A stretch of 64,000 nucleotides of DNA from Acerihabitans sp047324305 (lineage in GTDB: Bacteria; Pseudomonadota; Gammaproteobacteria; Enterobacterales; Enterobacteriaceae), in assembly GCF_047324305.1 (NCBI RefSeq), contig NZ_CP178740.1, forward strand, positions 1,612,001 to 1,676,000, read 5' to 3'. Below the pieces are notes generated by a model that saw nothing but the letters and a program-made list of their open reading frames with translations, ran no database searches and was not told where the DNA came from. Made by a program: the position numbers and the translations under genes. Below are positions 17,113 to 26,350 of this stretch, piece by piece (position 1 is the first letter of the stretch; each line of letters opens with the position of its first letter).

Positions 17113-18047
17113 TGATCGAACTTAAACATCTGCGCACGCTGCAGGCGCTGCGTAACAGCGGCTCGCTGGCCGCCGCGTCGGCGCAGCTTCACCAGACGCA
17201 ATCCGCGCTCTCGCATCAGTTCAGCGATCTGGAGCAGCGGCTGGGCTTCCGGTTGTTCGTGCGCAAAAGCCAGCCGCTGCGTTTTACCCCTCAGGGCGAG
17301 ATCCTGCTGCAGCTGGCCGAACAAATCCTGCCCCAGGTGCAGCAGGCGCTGCAAAACTGCCTGGAGCCGCGCCAGACCACTCTGCGCCTGGCCATTGAGT
17401 GCCATAGCTGTATTCAATGGCTAACGCCCGCGCTTACCGAATTTCGCGAGCTATGGCCGCAGGTACTGGTGGATTTTCGCTCGGGCGTAACCTTCGATCC
17501 GCAGCCCGCCCTGCAGCAGGGCGAGCTGGACCTGGTGCTGACCTCGGATATCCTGCCGCGCAGCGGGCTGTTTTATGTGCCGATGTTTGATTATGAAGTG
17601 CGGCTGGTGCTGGCGCCCGATCATCCGCTGGCGTTAAAAGAGCGGATAGCGCCCGCGGATTTAAGCGAGGAAGTGCTGATGATTTACCCGGTTCAGCGCC
17701 AGCGTATGGATATCTGGCGGCATTTCCTGCAGCCGGCGGGCATAAGTCCGGTACTCAAGAGCGTGGACAATACCCTACTGCTGATACAGATGGTGTCGGC
17801 GCGCATGGGCATCGCCGCGCTGCCGCATTGGGTGGTGGAAAGTTTTGAGCGCCAGGGACTGATTGTGACCAAGACCCTGGGTAAAGGGCTGTGGAGCCGG
17901 CTTTACGCCGCGGTCAGGGACGGCGAGCAGCGCCAGCCCGTCATCGAGGCCTTTATTCGCTCGTCTCGTCAGCATGCCTGCGCGCATTTGCCGTATGTGC
18001 GGGATGCCCAACGATCCAGCGGCGGTGAACCCACAGCGACGCCATGA
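17112..18047 (+). CDS. metR: MetR, LysR-type activator of methionine genes
   Basis: Homocysteine-responsive LysR regulator activating metE and metH. The N-terminal winged helix (HLRTLQALRNSGSLAAASAQ, then QTQSALSHQFSDLEQRLG) and the effector domain with IECHSCIQWLTPAL are nearly identical to E. coli MetR. Length is 311 against 317. Its last ~95 bases overlap the antisense 3' end of yigM. The C-terminal ~15 residues differ from E. coli, perhaps because of that overlap. Confidence 0.97.
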   Translation: MIELKHLRTLQALRNSGSLAAASAQLHQTQSALSHQFSDLEQRLGFRLFVRKSQPLRFTPQGEILLQLAEQILPQVQQALQNCLEPRQTTLRLAIECHSCIQWLTPALTEFRELWPQVLVDFRSGVTFDPQPALQQGELDLVLTSDILPRSGLFYVPMFDYEVRLVLAPDHPLALKERIAPADLSEEVLMIYPVQRQRMDIWRHFLQPAGISPVLKSVDNTLLLIQMVSARMGIAALPHWVVESFERQGLIVTKTLGKGLWSRLYAAVRDGEQRQPVIEAFIRSSRQHACAHLPYVRDAQRSSGGEPTATP

Positions 18048-18852
18048 TCACCAACGCGCCGACGATAAAACTCGGCCAGTGCGGCTGTTGTTGCCAGATG
18101 GCGAAATTGACCAGCAGGCCGGCGGGAACATGAAAGTTATTCATAATACCGAGCGTACCCGCATCCACCTGGGTGGCGCCGTAGTTCCACATAAAATACC
18201 CCAGCGCCGAAGCGCCGACCCCCAGCCAGATCAGCACGCCCCATTGCAATGAGGTGGCGGGCAACTGCTGCGCATTGCCGAACAGACACCAGCCCGCCAG
18301 CGCCACGATAAACGAACCGAGGTAAAACCAGGAAAACGCCGTATGCTGCGGCATCGGGTATACCTCCATCAGCCGTTTGTAGCCCACCTGGCCGATAGCG
18401 AACATCAAATTGGCCGCCTGCACCAGCAGCAGGCCGTGCCAATAATGCGCACTGACGCCGTCGTAGCGGATGATAGCCGCGCCGGCCACCGCCAGCATGG
18501 CGCTGAGCACATATCCCCAGCGCAGCCGGCGACGGCGCAGCAGGTCGTATACCAGCGTCACGTATAAGGGCGTCATGACGGTAAACAGTAAAAATTCCGG
18601 CACCGAAAGATAGAGATAGGCCCGGTAGCTAATCATATACATGATGCCCAACTGGCAGGCGCCGATCGCCATATACATCAGCAGCGGCTTGACGCGGTAG
18701 CCGCGCCAGCGCAAGAACGGCAGGAAAACCAGCGCCGCAAGCGTAAGACGCACCAGCACCGAAAAATAGCTGTCGACCTGTCCGGCCAGGTATACGCCGA
18801 TCAGGCTGAATGAAAACGCCCATAAAATGGTGGTGATGATAAGCAGCGGCAC
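17953..18852 (-). CDS. yigM: YigM, biotin transporter (EamA family)
   Basis: Ten-span EamA/DMT transporter; the E. coli homologue imports biotin. The 299-residue length equals E. coli. Strong matches include TTILWAFSFSL, MPQHTAFSWFYLGSF and MWNYGATQVDAGTLGIMNN. The start is GTG at 18852, matching the E. coli N-terminus (x-LLIITTILWAF). Its 3' end overlaps metR on the opposite strand by 95 bases. It is the last gene of the 86-min-type block; the next gene, ggt, belongs to a different E. coli region. Confidence 0.93.
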   Translation of the reverse strand: MPLLIITTILWAFSFSLIGVYLAGQVDSYFSVLVRLTLAALVFLPFLRWRGYRVKPLLMYMAIGACQLGIMYMISYRAYLYLSVPEFLLFTVMTPLYVTLVYDLLRRRRLRWGYVLSAMLAVAGAAIIRYDGVSAHYWHGLLLVQAANLMFAIGQVGYKRLMEVYPMPQHTAFSWFYLGSFIVALAGWCLFGNAQQLPATSLQWGVLIWLGVGASALGYFMWNYGATQVDAGTLGIMNNFHVPAGLLVNFAIWQQQPHWPSFIVGALVIMASLWVHRRWIVGHPAHTANARRHADETSE

Positions 18853-18979
18853 GTTGGGCTATCCTGTAAAACCAAAGCGCTATTCTAGCGGATTCGTTTA
18901 GATAATTTTGATTAATCGGGTTTACAGATGGATGTTTAATGAGCACACAGGCGGAGACCGGCCGCCGGCCCCAGCCTGT

Positions 18980-18995
18980 GCCGCCCCAAGGCGGC
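18980..18995 (-). terminator. hairpin after ggt
   Basis: GCCGCC and GGCGGC arms surround a four-base loop, directly after the ggt stop. There is no T tract on the reverse strand, so termination efficiency is doubtful. Confidence 0.3.
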
Positions 18996-18996
18996 G

Positions 18997-20730
18997 TTAA
19001 TAACCGGCGGTCAGGTCATCAATGGTGCGCGGGTCCGAGGCGCCGGTAAACGTGCCGTCGGGCATCACCATGATGCTCTGCGTACTGCCCATTACCGGCA
19101 AGACCTTGATGTGCTGTCCCCGTTCGCCCAGCAGCTTGAGGGTATCGGGGCTAAAGCCTTTTTCCACCCGGAGCTCGTCCGGGGTCCACTGCTGATGAAA
19201 CCGCGGCGCGGCGCTCGCCTCGGCGACATTCATCTGAAAATCGATGGTATTGACCAGCATTTGCAGCACGGTGGTGATAATGCGGCTGCCGCCGGGGCTG
19301 CCGGTAACCAGCCAGGTCTTGCCGTCCTTTACCACGATGGTGGGCGACATGGAGGACAACGGCCGCTTACCGGCCTGGACGGCGTTGGCGTCCCCGCCCA
19401 CCAGCCCATACATATTCGGCACGCCGGGTTTGGCGGAAAAATCATCCATTTCGTTATTGAGCAGAATGCCGCTGTCGCCGGCCATGATGCCGCTGCCGAA
19501 ATACGTGTTGAGGGTATACGTTACCGCCACCGCGTTGCCCTGCCCATCCACCACCGAGTAATGGGTGGTCTGATCGCTCTCGTAGGGCTGCAACTGGCCA
19601 GGCTTGATGGTGACCGACGGATTGGCCCGGTTGACATCGATGCGCTGCGCCAGGGTTTTGGCATAGGCCTTGCTGGTCAGCGCCTGGACCGGAACCTTGA
19701 CGAAGTCCGGATCGCCGAGATATTCCGAGCGATCGGCATAGGCGAATTTCATCGCCTCCGCCATCACCTGGATGGCGTCAGCGCTGCCGGCGCCCATATG
19801 CGCCAGGTCAAAATTCTCCAGGATATTCAGGATCTGGATAATATGGATGCCGCCGGAGGAGGGCGGCGGCATGGAAAAGACCTGATATCCCCGATAGCTG
19901 CCGGATACCGGCTGGCGCGCCACCGCCCGGTAGGCGGCGAGATCGGCCTTGCCGATAAGCCCGCCGTCACGCTGCATCTCGGCGGCGATTTCATCAGCGA
20001 TGGCGCCCTGATAGAACGCCTGCGGCCCCTGCTCGGCGATAAGCGTAAGGCTGTGGGCCAGCTGCGGCTGGCTGAGTCTCTCCCCCTCGGCATAGGGCTG
20101 GCCGTCGGCTTTAAAAAATACCGCCTTGCTGTTCGGATGGTTGATAAGCGCCTCTTTGCCATAAGAGGCCAGGTCGTCGGCCAGGGCCTTATCAACGCTA
20201 AACCCCTCCCGGGCCAGCTTAATGGCCGGCTGCATCACCCGGGCCAGCGGCAGGGTGCCGAAACGGTCCAGCGCCAGCGACATACCCGCGACGGTGCCCG
20301 GCGTACCGGAGGCCAGCGGACTGGTCAGCGAACGTTTGCTGTCGGCGTTGCCGTCCGGGCCGATAAACATATCGCGCGTGGCCCCGGCCGGCGCCATTTC
20401 ACGAAAATCAATCGCCACCGTTTCGCCCTGTCGCGTGCGCACCAGCATAAAACCGCCGCCGCCCAGGTTGCCCGCCTGCGGGTGGGTTACCGCCAGCGCG
20501 TACCCTACCGCCACCGCCGCATCCACCGCGTTGCCGCCCGCGCGCAGGATATCCAACCCCACCCCCGTTGCCGTCTCGTCTACCGTGGAAACCATGCCGT
20601 GCCGGGCATACACCGGATGCTGGATATCATTTTCAATGCCGTAGGACAACGGCGCGGCGCCGGCAGGCGGCATGATCAGCAACAGGGCAAGGACCAGCGA
20701 CAACAAGCGACCGGAGGAAAGAATAGGCAT
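18997..20730 (-). CDS. ggt: Ggt, periplasmic gamma-glutamyltranspeptidase
   Basis: Hydrolyses glutathione and transfers gamma-glutamyl groups in the periplasm. A signal peptide covers about residues 1-25 (SLVLALLLIMPPAGAA). The precursor self-cleaves before the catalytic threonine T388 in DQTTHYSVVD. Small-subunit motifs MDDFSAKPG, PLSSMSPTIV and TGSPGGSRII are intact. Length is 577 against 580 in E. coli. GGAAG precedes the ATG. It is divergent from yhhA, as in E. coli. Confidence 0.97.
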   Translation of the reverse strand: MPILSSGRLLSLVLALLLIMPPAGAAPLSYGIENDIQHPVYARHGMVSTVDETATGVGLDILRAGGNAVDAAVAVGYALAVTHPQAGNLGGGGFMLVRTRQGETVAIDFREMAPAGATRDMFIGPDGNADSKRSLTSPLASGTPGTVAGMSLALDRFGTLPLARVMQPAIKLAREGFSVDKALADDLASYGKEALINHPNSKAVFFKADGQPYAEGERLSQPQLAHSLTLIAEQGPQAFYQGAIADEIAAEMQRDGGLIGKADLAAYRAVARQPVSGSYRGYQVFSMPPPSSGGIHIIQILNILENFDLAHMGAGSADAIQVMAEAMKFAYADRSEYLGDPDFVKVPVQALTSKAYAKTLAQRIDVNRANPSVTIKPGQLQPYESDQTTHYSVVDGQGNAVAVTYTLNTYFGSGIMAGDSGILLNNEMDDFSAKPGVPNMYGLVGGDANAVQAGKRPLSSMSPTIVVKDGKTWLVTGSPGGSRIITTVLQMLVNTIDFQMNVAEASAAPRFHQQWTPDELRVEKGFSPDTLKLLGERGQHIKVLPVMGSTQSIMVMPDGTFTGASDPRTIDDLTAGY

Positions 20731-20888
20731 AAGGTTTTCTTCCTGATGGTTTTATTTATTTACTTATTAACCAATTTAACGGCAGTTTCAATATTTACCT
20801 GGGACGCCGCACGCAAATACGCACGCTTCACCCTGCGTTTGGCGCGTTTAACGGTTAAAATGATAAAGTCATCATCACGGAGCCACTC

Positions 20889-21182
20889 ATGAAAACCTAT
20901 TTTTGGCTATTGCTGCCGGTCATGCTGGCGTCGTTTGCGGTTACGGCGGCGGTTAAACCCCTCACGCCCGCGCAGCGCAACGATCCGTTTGCGCAAAGCC
21001 CGGCCCAGCAACAGTTGAAACAGCAGATGCAATCCAGCGCGCAGCAGCAGCAGCTCCGCTTGCAGCAACAGCAGCAAGCCCAGCAGCAACAGCAGCGCAG
21101 CCAGCTGCAATCGCAGCTTAACAACGATCGTCAGCGGGCGCAGCAGAACACGCCGCTAAAACAGCCGCAGCAAAATCCCTGA
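20889..21182 (+). CDS. yhhA: YhhA-like DUF2756 protein, Gln-rich
   Basis: Small exported protein: signal peptide in about residues 1-21 (LLLPVMLASFAVTAA), then a polar region that is mostly glutamine with Arg/Leu/Ser. Position between ggt and ugpQ and the gene's orientation match E. coli yhhA, although this copy is shorter (97 residues; E. coli about 146). GGAG sits before the ATG. Function is unknown. The CAG-rich DNA is low-complexity and prone to slippage. Confidence 0.75.
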   Translation: MKTYFWLLLPVMLASFAVTAAVKPLTPAQRNDPFAQSPAQQQLKQQMQSSAQQQQLRLQQQQQAQQQQQRSQLQSQLNNDRQRAQQNTPLKQPQQNP

Positions 21183-21192
21183 GCCAGGGGTC

Positions 21193-21242
21193 AACCCGGC
21201 GCGAAATTCGCGGTGCCTGTCGTCAGGCGAGGAGCCCGGGTT
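21193..21242. other. compact multi-hairpin element between yhhA and ugpQ
   Basis: Outer arms AACCCGG (21193-21199) and CCGGGTT (21236-21242) enclose two further hairpins: CGCGA/TCGCG at 21200-21212 and GCCTG-TCGT-CAGGC at 21215-21228. Together they could fold as a three-way junction or act as an extragenic repeat or terminator. No T tract follows on the forward strand. Confidence 0.4.
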
Positions 21243-21349
21243 GGTGCGGGTTTATGCCGCGGACCCTACCGGTGGCGGCCTGGCGGTTCGCAGGATATAG
21301 GATGTCAGCATGCCAGGCGTCAGCGCGCCCGCATAGCTAAAAGGTGGCG

Positions 21350-22099
21350 CTAGCTATTGGCAAAATTGGGCCCGATCAAATCAATCCGGTCAGTACACAG
21401 GGTATCAACCCCCCAGCTCAGCAGGGCGCGCGCTCTATAAGGGCTATTCACGGTATAAGCCAGGATATGCAGGCCGGCATCGGTGATTTTCGCCACCCGC
21501 TCTTCAGTCAGCACTTCATGATTCAGGTGCAGCGCGCTGCACTGGAGTTCCTGGGCGAGCCGCGGCCAATTATCATCCCAAAAGTGCAGCAACAACCCGC
21601 GCGGCAGTTGGGGAGCAACCTGCAAAGCGGCCGCCAGCGCGTCGACGGAAAACGAGGACAACAGCGGCGGTACGTCGCACTCTTGCCACAGCTGAACCGC
21701 CGCCTGCGCCACGGCCCGACCGGTGCCGATATCGGTGCCGGTGGTGGGTTTGATTTCGATATTCACCGCCAGGCCATGCCGCTCGCAGCGGGCGGCAACG
21801 TCCGCCAGCAGCGGCAAGGGTTCGCCGCGGAACTTATCGTTGAACCAGGCCCCGGCATCCAGCAGCGCCAGATCGTCCCAGGCAAAGTGGCCGGCGATGC
21901 CATGGCCGTTGCTGGTACGATCCAGCGTATCGTCATGCAATAAAAAAATCTGTCCGTCGGCTGAAAGCTTCGCATCCAGCTCAATCATTTTATGGCCATA
22001 GCGTGCGCCGGTATCAATGGCCGCCAGGGTGTTTTCAGGTGCCAGCGAGCCGCCGCCGCGATGCGCGACGATGGTCGGATAAGGCCAGTTTTTTGTCAT
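21350..22099 (-). CDS. ugpQ: UgpQ, glycerophosphodiester phosphodiesterase
   Basis: Cytosolic enzyme cleaving imported glycerophosphodiesters to glycerol-3-phosphate and an alcohol. GDPD motifs are IVAHRGGGSLAPENTLAA with the catalytic His, and ELDAKLSADG followed by LLHDDTLDRTSNG for metal binding. Length is 249 against 247. Its ATG overlaps the ugpC stop (ATGA). Last gene of ugpBAECQ. Confidence 0.97.
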   Translation of the reverse strand: MTKNWPYPTIVAHRGGGSLAPENTLAAIDTGARYGHKMIELDAKLSADGQIFLLHDDTLDRTSNGHGIAGHFAWDDLALLDAGAWFNDKFRGEPLPLLADVAARCERHGLAVNIEIKPTTGTDIGTGRAVAQAAVQLWQECDVPPLLSSFSVDALAAALQVAPQLPRGLLLHFWDDNWPRLAQELQCSALHLNHEVLTEERVAKITDAGLHILAYTVNSPYRARALLSWGVDTLCTDRIDLIGPNFANS

Positions 22100-23172
22100 A
22101 AGTCCACCCGGGATCCGCTTAAGGGATCAAAAAAGTGCCATGCATGGGCAGGACACCGTAAATAAAGTATCGTCCCAATGGCGGGCTGCTCATCATGCGG
22201 CAGTCGTATCACCATGGAACGCCCACCCCAGCGCCCATGGACCAGGTTATCCGCACCCAGTTGCTCAAGTGAAATAATTTCCAGCGCCGGGCCGTCAGTT
22301 GCGCGCCCTGACTGTTCAATATGCTCCGGACGGATACCCGCGGTCAACTCGCGCCCGCGCCATTGCGCGCCGACGGCGGGCAAGGGCAGCGACGGGCCGC
22401 CGCTGACCTGGAAGCTGCCGCCATCCTCGCTTACGCGTCCCGGCAGCAAATTCATGGCGGGAGACCCCATAAAACCGGCGACAAACAGCGATGCCGGGCG
22501 GCGATAAATCTCCGTCGGGGTGCCGATTTGCTCCACCCGCCCCTTATTCATTACGATCACCCGCTCCGCCAGCGTCATGGCCTCTACCTGATCGTGGGTC
22601 ACATACAGACTGGTGGTCCTCAGCCGCCGATGCAGTATTTGCAGTTCCAGCCGCATCTGGGTGCGTAATTTGGCGTCAAGATTGGATAACGGCTCATCAA
22701 ACAGGAATACCGCCGGCTCCCGCACCAGCGCTCGCCCCATCGCCACGCGCTGGCGCTGCCCGCCGGACAGTTCGCGCGGCTTGCGTTTCAGCAGTTCCCC
22801 AAGTTCCAATATCTGCGCCACGCGCTCCACCAGCCGTTGGATATGCTGTTTGCCGAAACCGCGAATTTTCAGGCCGTAGGCCATATTGTCATAGACGCTC
22901 ATATGGGGGTAGAGCGCATAATTCTGAAACACCATGGCAATGCCGCGATCCTTAGGTTCACGCTCCGTCACCCGTTCGCCATCAATATAAATATCGCCGC
23001 TGCTGACGCTCTCCAGCCCCGCGACCATGCGCAGCAGGGTCGATTTGCCGCAGCCGGAAGGCCCGACCAGTACGATAAACTCCCCGTCGGCCACGTCCAG
23101 GTTTAAGGGCGCTATCACCGACGTCTTGCCGTCATAGGTCTTTTCGACCGCTTGTAAAATCAAACTCGCCAT
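22096..23172 (-). CDS. ugpC: UgpC, glycerol-3-phosphate ABC transporter ATPase
   Basis: ATPase of the UgpBAEC importer. Walker A GPSGCGKST, Q-loop FQNYALYPHMS, signature LSGGQRQRVAMGRAL, Walker B VFLFDEPLSNLD and the switch His in VTHDQVEAMT are all visible. A C-terminal MalK-type regulatory domain follows. Length is 358 against 356 in E. coli. Six bases separate it from ugpE. Confidence 0.97.
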   Translation of the reverse strand: MASLILQAVEKTYDGKTSVIAPLNLDVADGEFIVLVGPSGCGKSTLLRMVAGLESVSSGDIYIDGERVTEREPKDRGIAMVFQNYALYPHMSVYDNMAYGLKIRGFGKQHIQRLVERVAQILELGELLKRKPRELSGGQRQRVAMGRALVREPAVFLFDEPLSNLDAKLRTQMRLELQILHRRLRTTSLYVTHDQVEAMTLAERVIVMNKGRVEQIGTPTEIYRRPASLFVAGFMGSPAMNLLPGRVSEDGGSFQVSGGPSLPLPAVGAQWRGRELTAGIRPEHIEQSGRATDGPALEIISLEQLGADNLVHGRWGGRSMVIRLPHDEQPAIGTILYLRCPAHAWHFFDPLSGSRVDL

Positions 23173-23178
23173 AATGTT

Positions 23179-24024
23179 TTATTTCTCGCTATCAACCAGG
23201 CCGCGCACAAACCAGCGCTGCATCAGCAATACGATTGCCAGGGGCGGGATCATGGTCAGCAGCATCGCCGCCATCACATAATTCCATTGCGTGGCGCTGT
23301 CGCCGCTGGCGATCATGCTGCGGATGCCCGCCACCGCGGTGCCCATCGCGCTGTTGTTGATAATCAGGATCGGCCACAGATACTGGTTCCAGCCGTAGAT
23401 AAAGATGATCACAAACAGCGCCGCCAGATTGGTTTTCGACAGCGGCAGCAGGATATCCCACAAAAACCGCAGCGGCCCGGCGCCGTCGATGCGCGCCGCC
23501 TCCAGCAGTTCATGGGGAATGGTCATAAAGAACTGGCGGAACAGGAATGTTGCGGTGGCGGATGCCATCAACGGCAACGTCAGGCCGGTATAGCTATCAA
23601 GCAAATGCAGATTGGCTATCACATCGACGGTGGGAAAAATACGCACTTCCACCGGCAGCATCAGCGTCATGAAGATCAGCCAGAAAAACAGGTTGCGCAA
23701 TGGAAAGCGAAAATAAACGATGGCGTAGGCGGATAACATCGACACGCTGATCTTGCCCAGGGTGATTCCCAGCGCCATGACCAAGCTATTGAACAGCAGC
23801 CGGCTGAACGGCACCGCCTGGCTGCCCACGCCCTCTTGCCAGACATGGCGGATGTTTTCCCACAGATGGCTGCCCGGCACCAGGCTCAACGGCACCTGGA
23901 ACACCTGGCGGTTGTCCATGGTGGCCGCCACCAGCGCGATATATAACGGCAGCAGAATAACGGCAACGCTTAGTATCAGTATTAAATGGCTGAAGATATC
24001 CAGTCCGCGGCGATGTTCTATCAT
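23179..24024 (-). CDS. ugpE: UgpE, glycerol-3-phosphate ABC permease
   Basis: Second permease of the Ugp importer, with six spans and 281 residues as in E. coli. The EAA loop that contacts the ATPase reads EAARIDGAGPLRFLWDILLPLSK. A 4-base ATGA overlap with ugpA couples the two permeases, which are expected in equal amounts. Confidence 0.96.
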   Translation of the reverse strand: MIEHRRGLDIFSHLILILSVAVILLPLYIALVAATMDNRQVFQVPLSLVPGSHLWENIRHVWQEGVGSQAVPFSRLLFNSLVMALGITLGKISVSMLSAYAIVYFRFPLRNLFFWLIFMTLMLPVEVRIFPTVDVIANLHLLDSYTGLTLPLMASATATFLFRQFFMTIPHELLEAARIDGAGPLRFLWDILLPLSKTNLAALFVIIFIYGWNQYLWPILIINNSAMGTAVAGIRSMIASGDSATQWNYVMAAMLLTMIPPLAIVLLMQRWFVRGLVDSEK

Positions 24025-24911
24025 TGATATCGCACCTTACGCTCGACAAAACGAAACTGGATGACCGTCAGCACAATCACCACCATCATCAGCACCACCG
24101 ACTGCGCGGCGGAACTGGAGAGATCCAGGCCGGCAAAACCCTCGCGGTAGATTTTGTAAATCAGGGTAGTGGTGGCCTGCACCGGCCCGCCGGCGGTTGC
24201 CGCGTCGATGACCGGAAAGGTATCGAAAAAAGCGTACACCAGGTTGATGACCAGCAGGAAAAAGCTCACCGGCGTGATAAGCGGCAGCGATAAATCGATA
24301 AATCGCCGTACCGGGCCGGCGCCGTCGATGGCTGCGGCCTCCACCAGTGAACGCGGAATGGATTGCAGCGCGGCGAGGAAAAACAAAAAGTTATAGCTTA
24401 CCTGCTGCCAGATGGAGATCAGCACCACCAGGAACATCGCCTGCCCGCTGTTTTGCGCATGATTCCAGTGATACCCCAGATTATTAAGCAGATAGGCGAT
24501 AAGCCCCAGCCCGGGGCTGAACAGGAACATCCATAATACCGCAGCCACCGCCGGCGCCACCGCGTAGGGCAATAGCAGCAGCGTCTGGTAAATACGTTTG
24601 CCGCGCAGCACATAATCCACCAGCGCCGCCAGCAACAGCGCCACCAGCAGGCCGATGCCGGTCACCAGGCCGCTGAAGATAAGCGTCGTGACCAGGGAAT
24701 CCAGATAATATTCATCCTGTGTCAGCTGGACAAAATTATCCAGGCCGACAAAGGTATTCTCTATTCCGAACGGGTCCACCCGCTGCACCGAATACCACAG
24801 CGCGGTCCCCGCCGGCCAAAGAAAAAAAATCGCGGTAATCACCAACTGCGGCAGCACCAGAAGATAGGCCAGCCAGCGTTGTTTGAATCCGCGATGGGGC
24901 GCGATAGCCAT
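24021..24911 (-). CDS. ugpA: UgpA, glycerol-3-phosphate ABC permease
   Basis: First permease of the Ugp importer; six spans. The EAA loop is EAAAIDGAGPVRRFIDLSLPL. The ATG at 24911 gives 296 residues, next to E. coli's 295; a TTG six codons upstream (24929) is less likely. Conserved text includes AQNSGQAMFLVVLISIW and PVQATTTLIYKIYREGF. It lies 65 bases after ugpB. Confidence 0.95.
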   Translation of the reverse strand: MAIAPHRGFKQRWLAYLLVLPQLVITAIFFLWPAGTALWYSVQRVDPFGIENTFVGLDNFVQLTQDEYYLDSLVTTLIFSGLVTGIGLLVALLLAALVDYVLRGKRIYQTLLLLPYAVAPAVAAVLWMFLFSPGLGLIAYLLNNLGYHWNHAQNSGQAMFLVVLISIWQQVSYNFLFFLAALQSIPRSLVEAAAIDGAGPVRRFIDLSLPLITPVSFFLLVINLVYAFFDTFPVIDAATAGGPVQATTTLIYKIYREGFAGLDLSSSAAQSVVLMMVVIVLTVIQFRFVERKVRYQ

Positions 24912-24976
24912 AAACAACCCAACCCGCAATGCAAAAATGTACCCGCCGCACGGCGCGGCGGGTCGCCAACTGAGGT

Positions 24977-26296
24977 TTACTTCAGCGATTGTTCAAACCG
25001 GCGCAGCAACTGGTTGCCGCGTTTAACCGCGCTGTCCAGGGCCTCCTGAGGCGTGGCCTTGCCGGTCCAGACGCGTTCCAGCTCTTCGTCCACCACGGTG
25101 CGGATTTGCTGCATATTGCCCAACCGCATGCCTTTGGTGAACGGCAACGGCGGTTTATTCAGCATCTGGCGGGTGGCGATATCGGCGCCGGGGTTTTTGT
25201 CATAAAAACCCTGGGATCGGGTCAGCTCATACGCGGCGGTGGTGATGGGCAGGTAACCGGTTTTCTGATGCCACTCGGCGGCGATATCAGGCTGGGCAAG
25301 GAACTGCAGGAACTCCGCCACCCCTTTATAGGTCGCGTCATCCTTACCGCTCATCACCCACAGGCTGGCGCCGCCGATAATGGCGTTTTGCGGCGCGTTC
25401 TTCACGTCGGCGTCATACGGCATCATACCCACGCCGTAATTAAACTTGGCATACTGGCGAATCGCGGCCAGGGAGCCTGACGAGGCGGTGGTCATGCCGC
25501 ATGAGCCGTTGTAAAACTTCTCGGTGGACTCGTCCTTACGGCCGAAATAGCTGAAATCCCCTTTCTTGTTCATGTCCGACAGCAATTGGATATGTTTCAC
25601 CTGCTCGGGCTTATTAAAAATCAGCTCCGCGTCGTTGCCGGCAAAGCCGTTATCCTTGGTCGCCACCGGCAGGCCATGCCAGGCGCTGAAGTTCTCGATT
25701 TGGATCCAACCCTGCCAGCCGCTGGCATAACCGCATGCCATACCGCTGGCGCGCAGTTTAGCGGCCGCCGCGGCCAGTTCCTGCCAGGTTTGCGGGGCAT
25801 GTTCCGGATCCAGTCCGGCTTTTTTAAAGGCGTCCTTGTTGTAATACAATACCGGGGTCGAGCTGTTGAAGGGTTGGGACAGCAGATGCCCGGTCTTACT
25901 GTCGCTGTAGTAGCCGGAAACGGTGGGCACAAACGCCGACTCGTCATTCTTGATGCCGGCCTGTTCAAACACCTGGTACACCGGCTTATAGGCCTTGCTG
26001 GCCATCATGGTGGCGGTGCCGACTTCATACACCTGCAAAATCGCCGGCGCGGTGCCGGTACGGAATGCCGCGATGCCCGCCGTCAGGCCCTGCTCGTAAT
26101 TCCCCTTGTACACCGGCACGACATGATAATCAGGATGCGTCTGGTTAAAGCGCGCGGCCAGGGAATCCACCTCGGTGCCCAGCACGCTATCCATTGAATG
26201 CCAGAAAGGAATTTCGGTCACTGCCTGGGCGCTGGTGCTCACGGCCAGCGTCAACGCCACGCTTAAGGCGGCGATACGAATTGAGTGCTTCAACAT
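24977..26296 (-). CDS. ugpB: UgpB, periplasmic glycerol-3-phosphate binding protein
   Basis: Substrate-binding protein for sn-glycerol-3-phosphate and glycerophosphodiesters. Signal peptide ends near SAQA (residue ~23), then VTEIPFWHSMDSVLG. Highly conserved runs include FNSSTPVLYYNKDAFKKAGL and GASLWVMSGKDD. The ATG at 26296 has AGGAG eight bases upstream and gives 439 residues (E. coli 438). The frame stays open 140 codons further upstream, but that stretch includes the Pho box and is not coding. Confidence 0.97.
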   Translation of the reverse strand: MLKHSIRIAALSVALTLAVSTSAQAVTEIPFWHSMDSVLGTEVDSLAARFNQTHPDYHVVPVYKGNYEQGLTAGIAAFRTGTAPAILQVYEVGTATMMASKAYKPVYQVFEQAGIKNDESAFVPTVSGYYSDSKTGHLLSQPFNSSTPVLYYNKDAFKKAGLDPEHAPQTWQELAAAAAKLRASGMACGYASGWQGWIQIENFSAWHGLPVATKDNGFAGNDAELIFNKPEQVKHIQLLSDMNKKGDFSYFGRKDESTEKFYNGSCGMTTASSGSLAAIRQYAKFNYGVGMMPYDADVKNAPQNAIIGGASLWVMSGKDDATYKGVAEFLQFLAQPDIAAEWHQKTGYLPITTAAYELTRSQGFYDKNPGADIATRQMLNKPPLPFTKGMRLGNMQQIRTVVDEELERVWTGKATPQEALDSAVKRGNQLLRRFEQSLK

Positions 26297-26350
26297 GCCA
26301 TGCTCCTGAATGCCGGAAAAGTTCATCGGCCTGTAACATGACATGCTGAA

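Noticed and set aside
24912..24929. Upstream TTG start for ugpA
   Set aside because: The E. coli-like N-terminus and the ATG at 24911 fit better.
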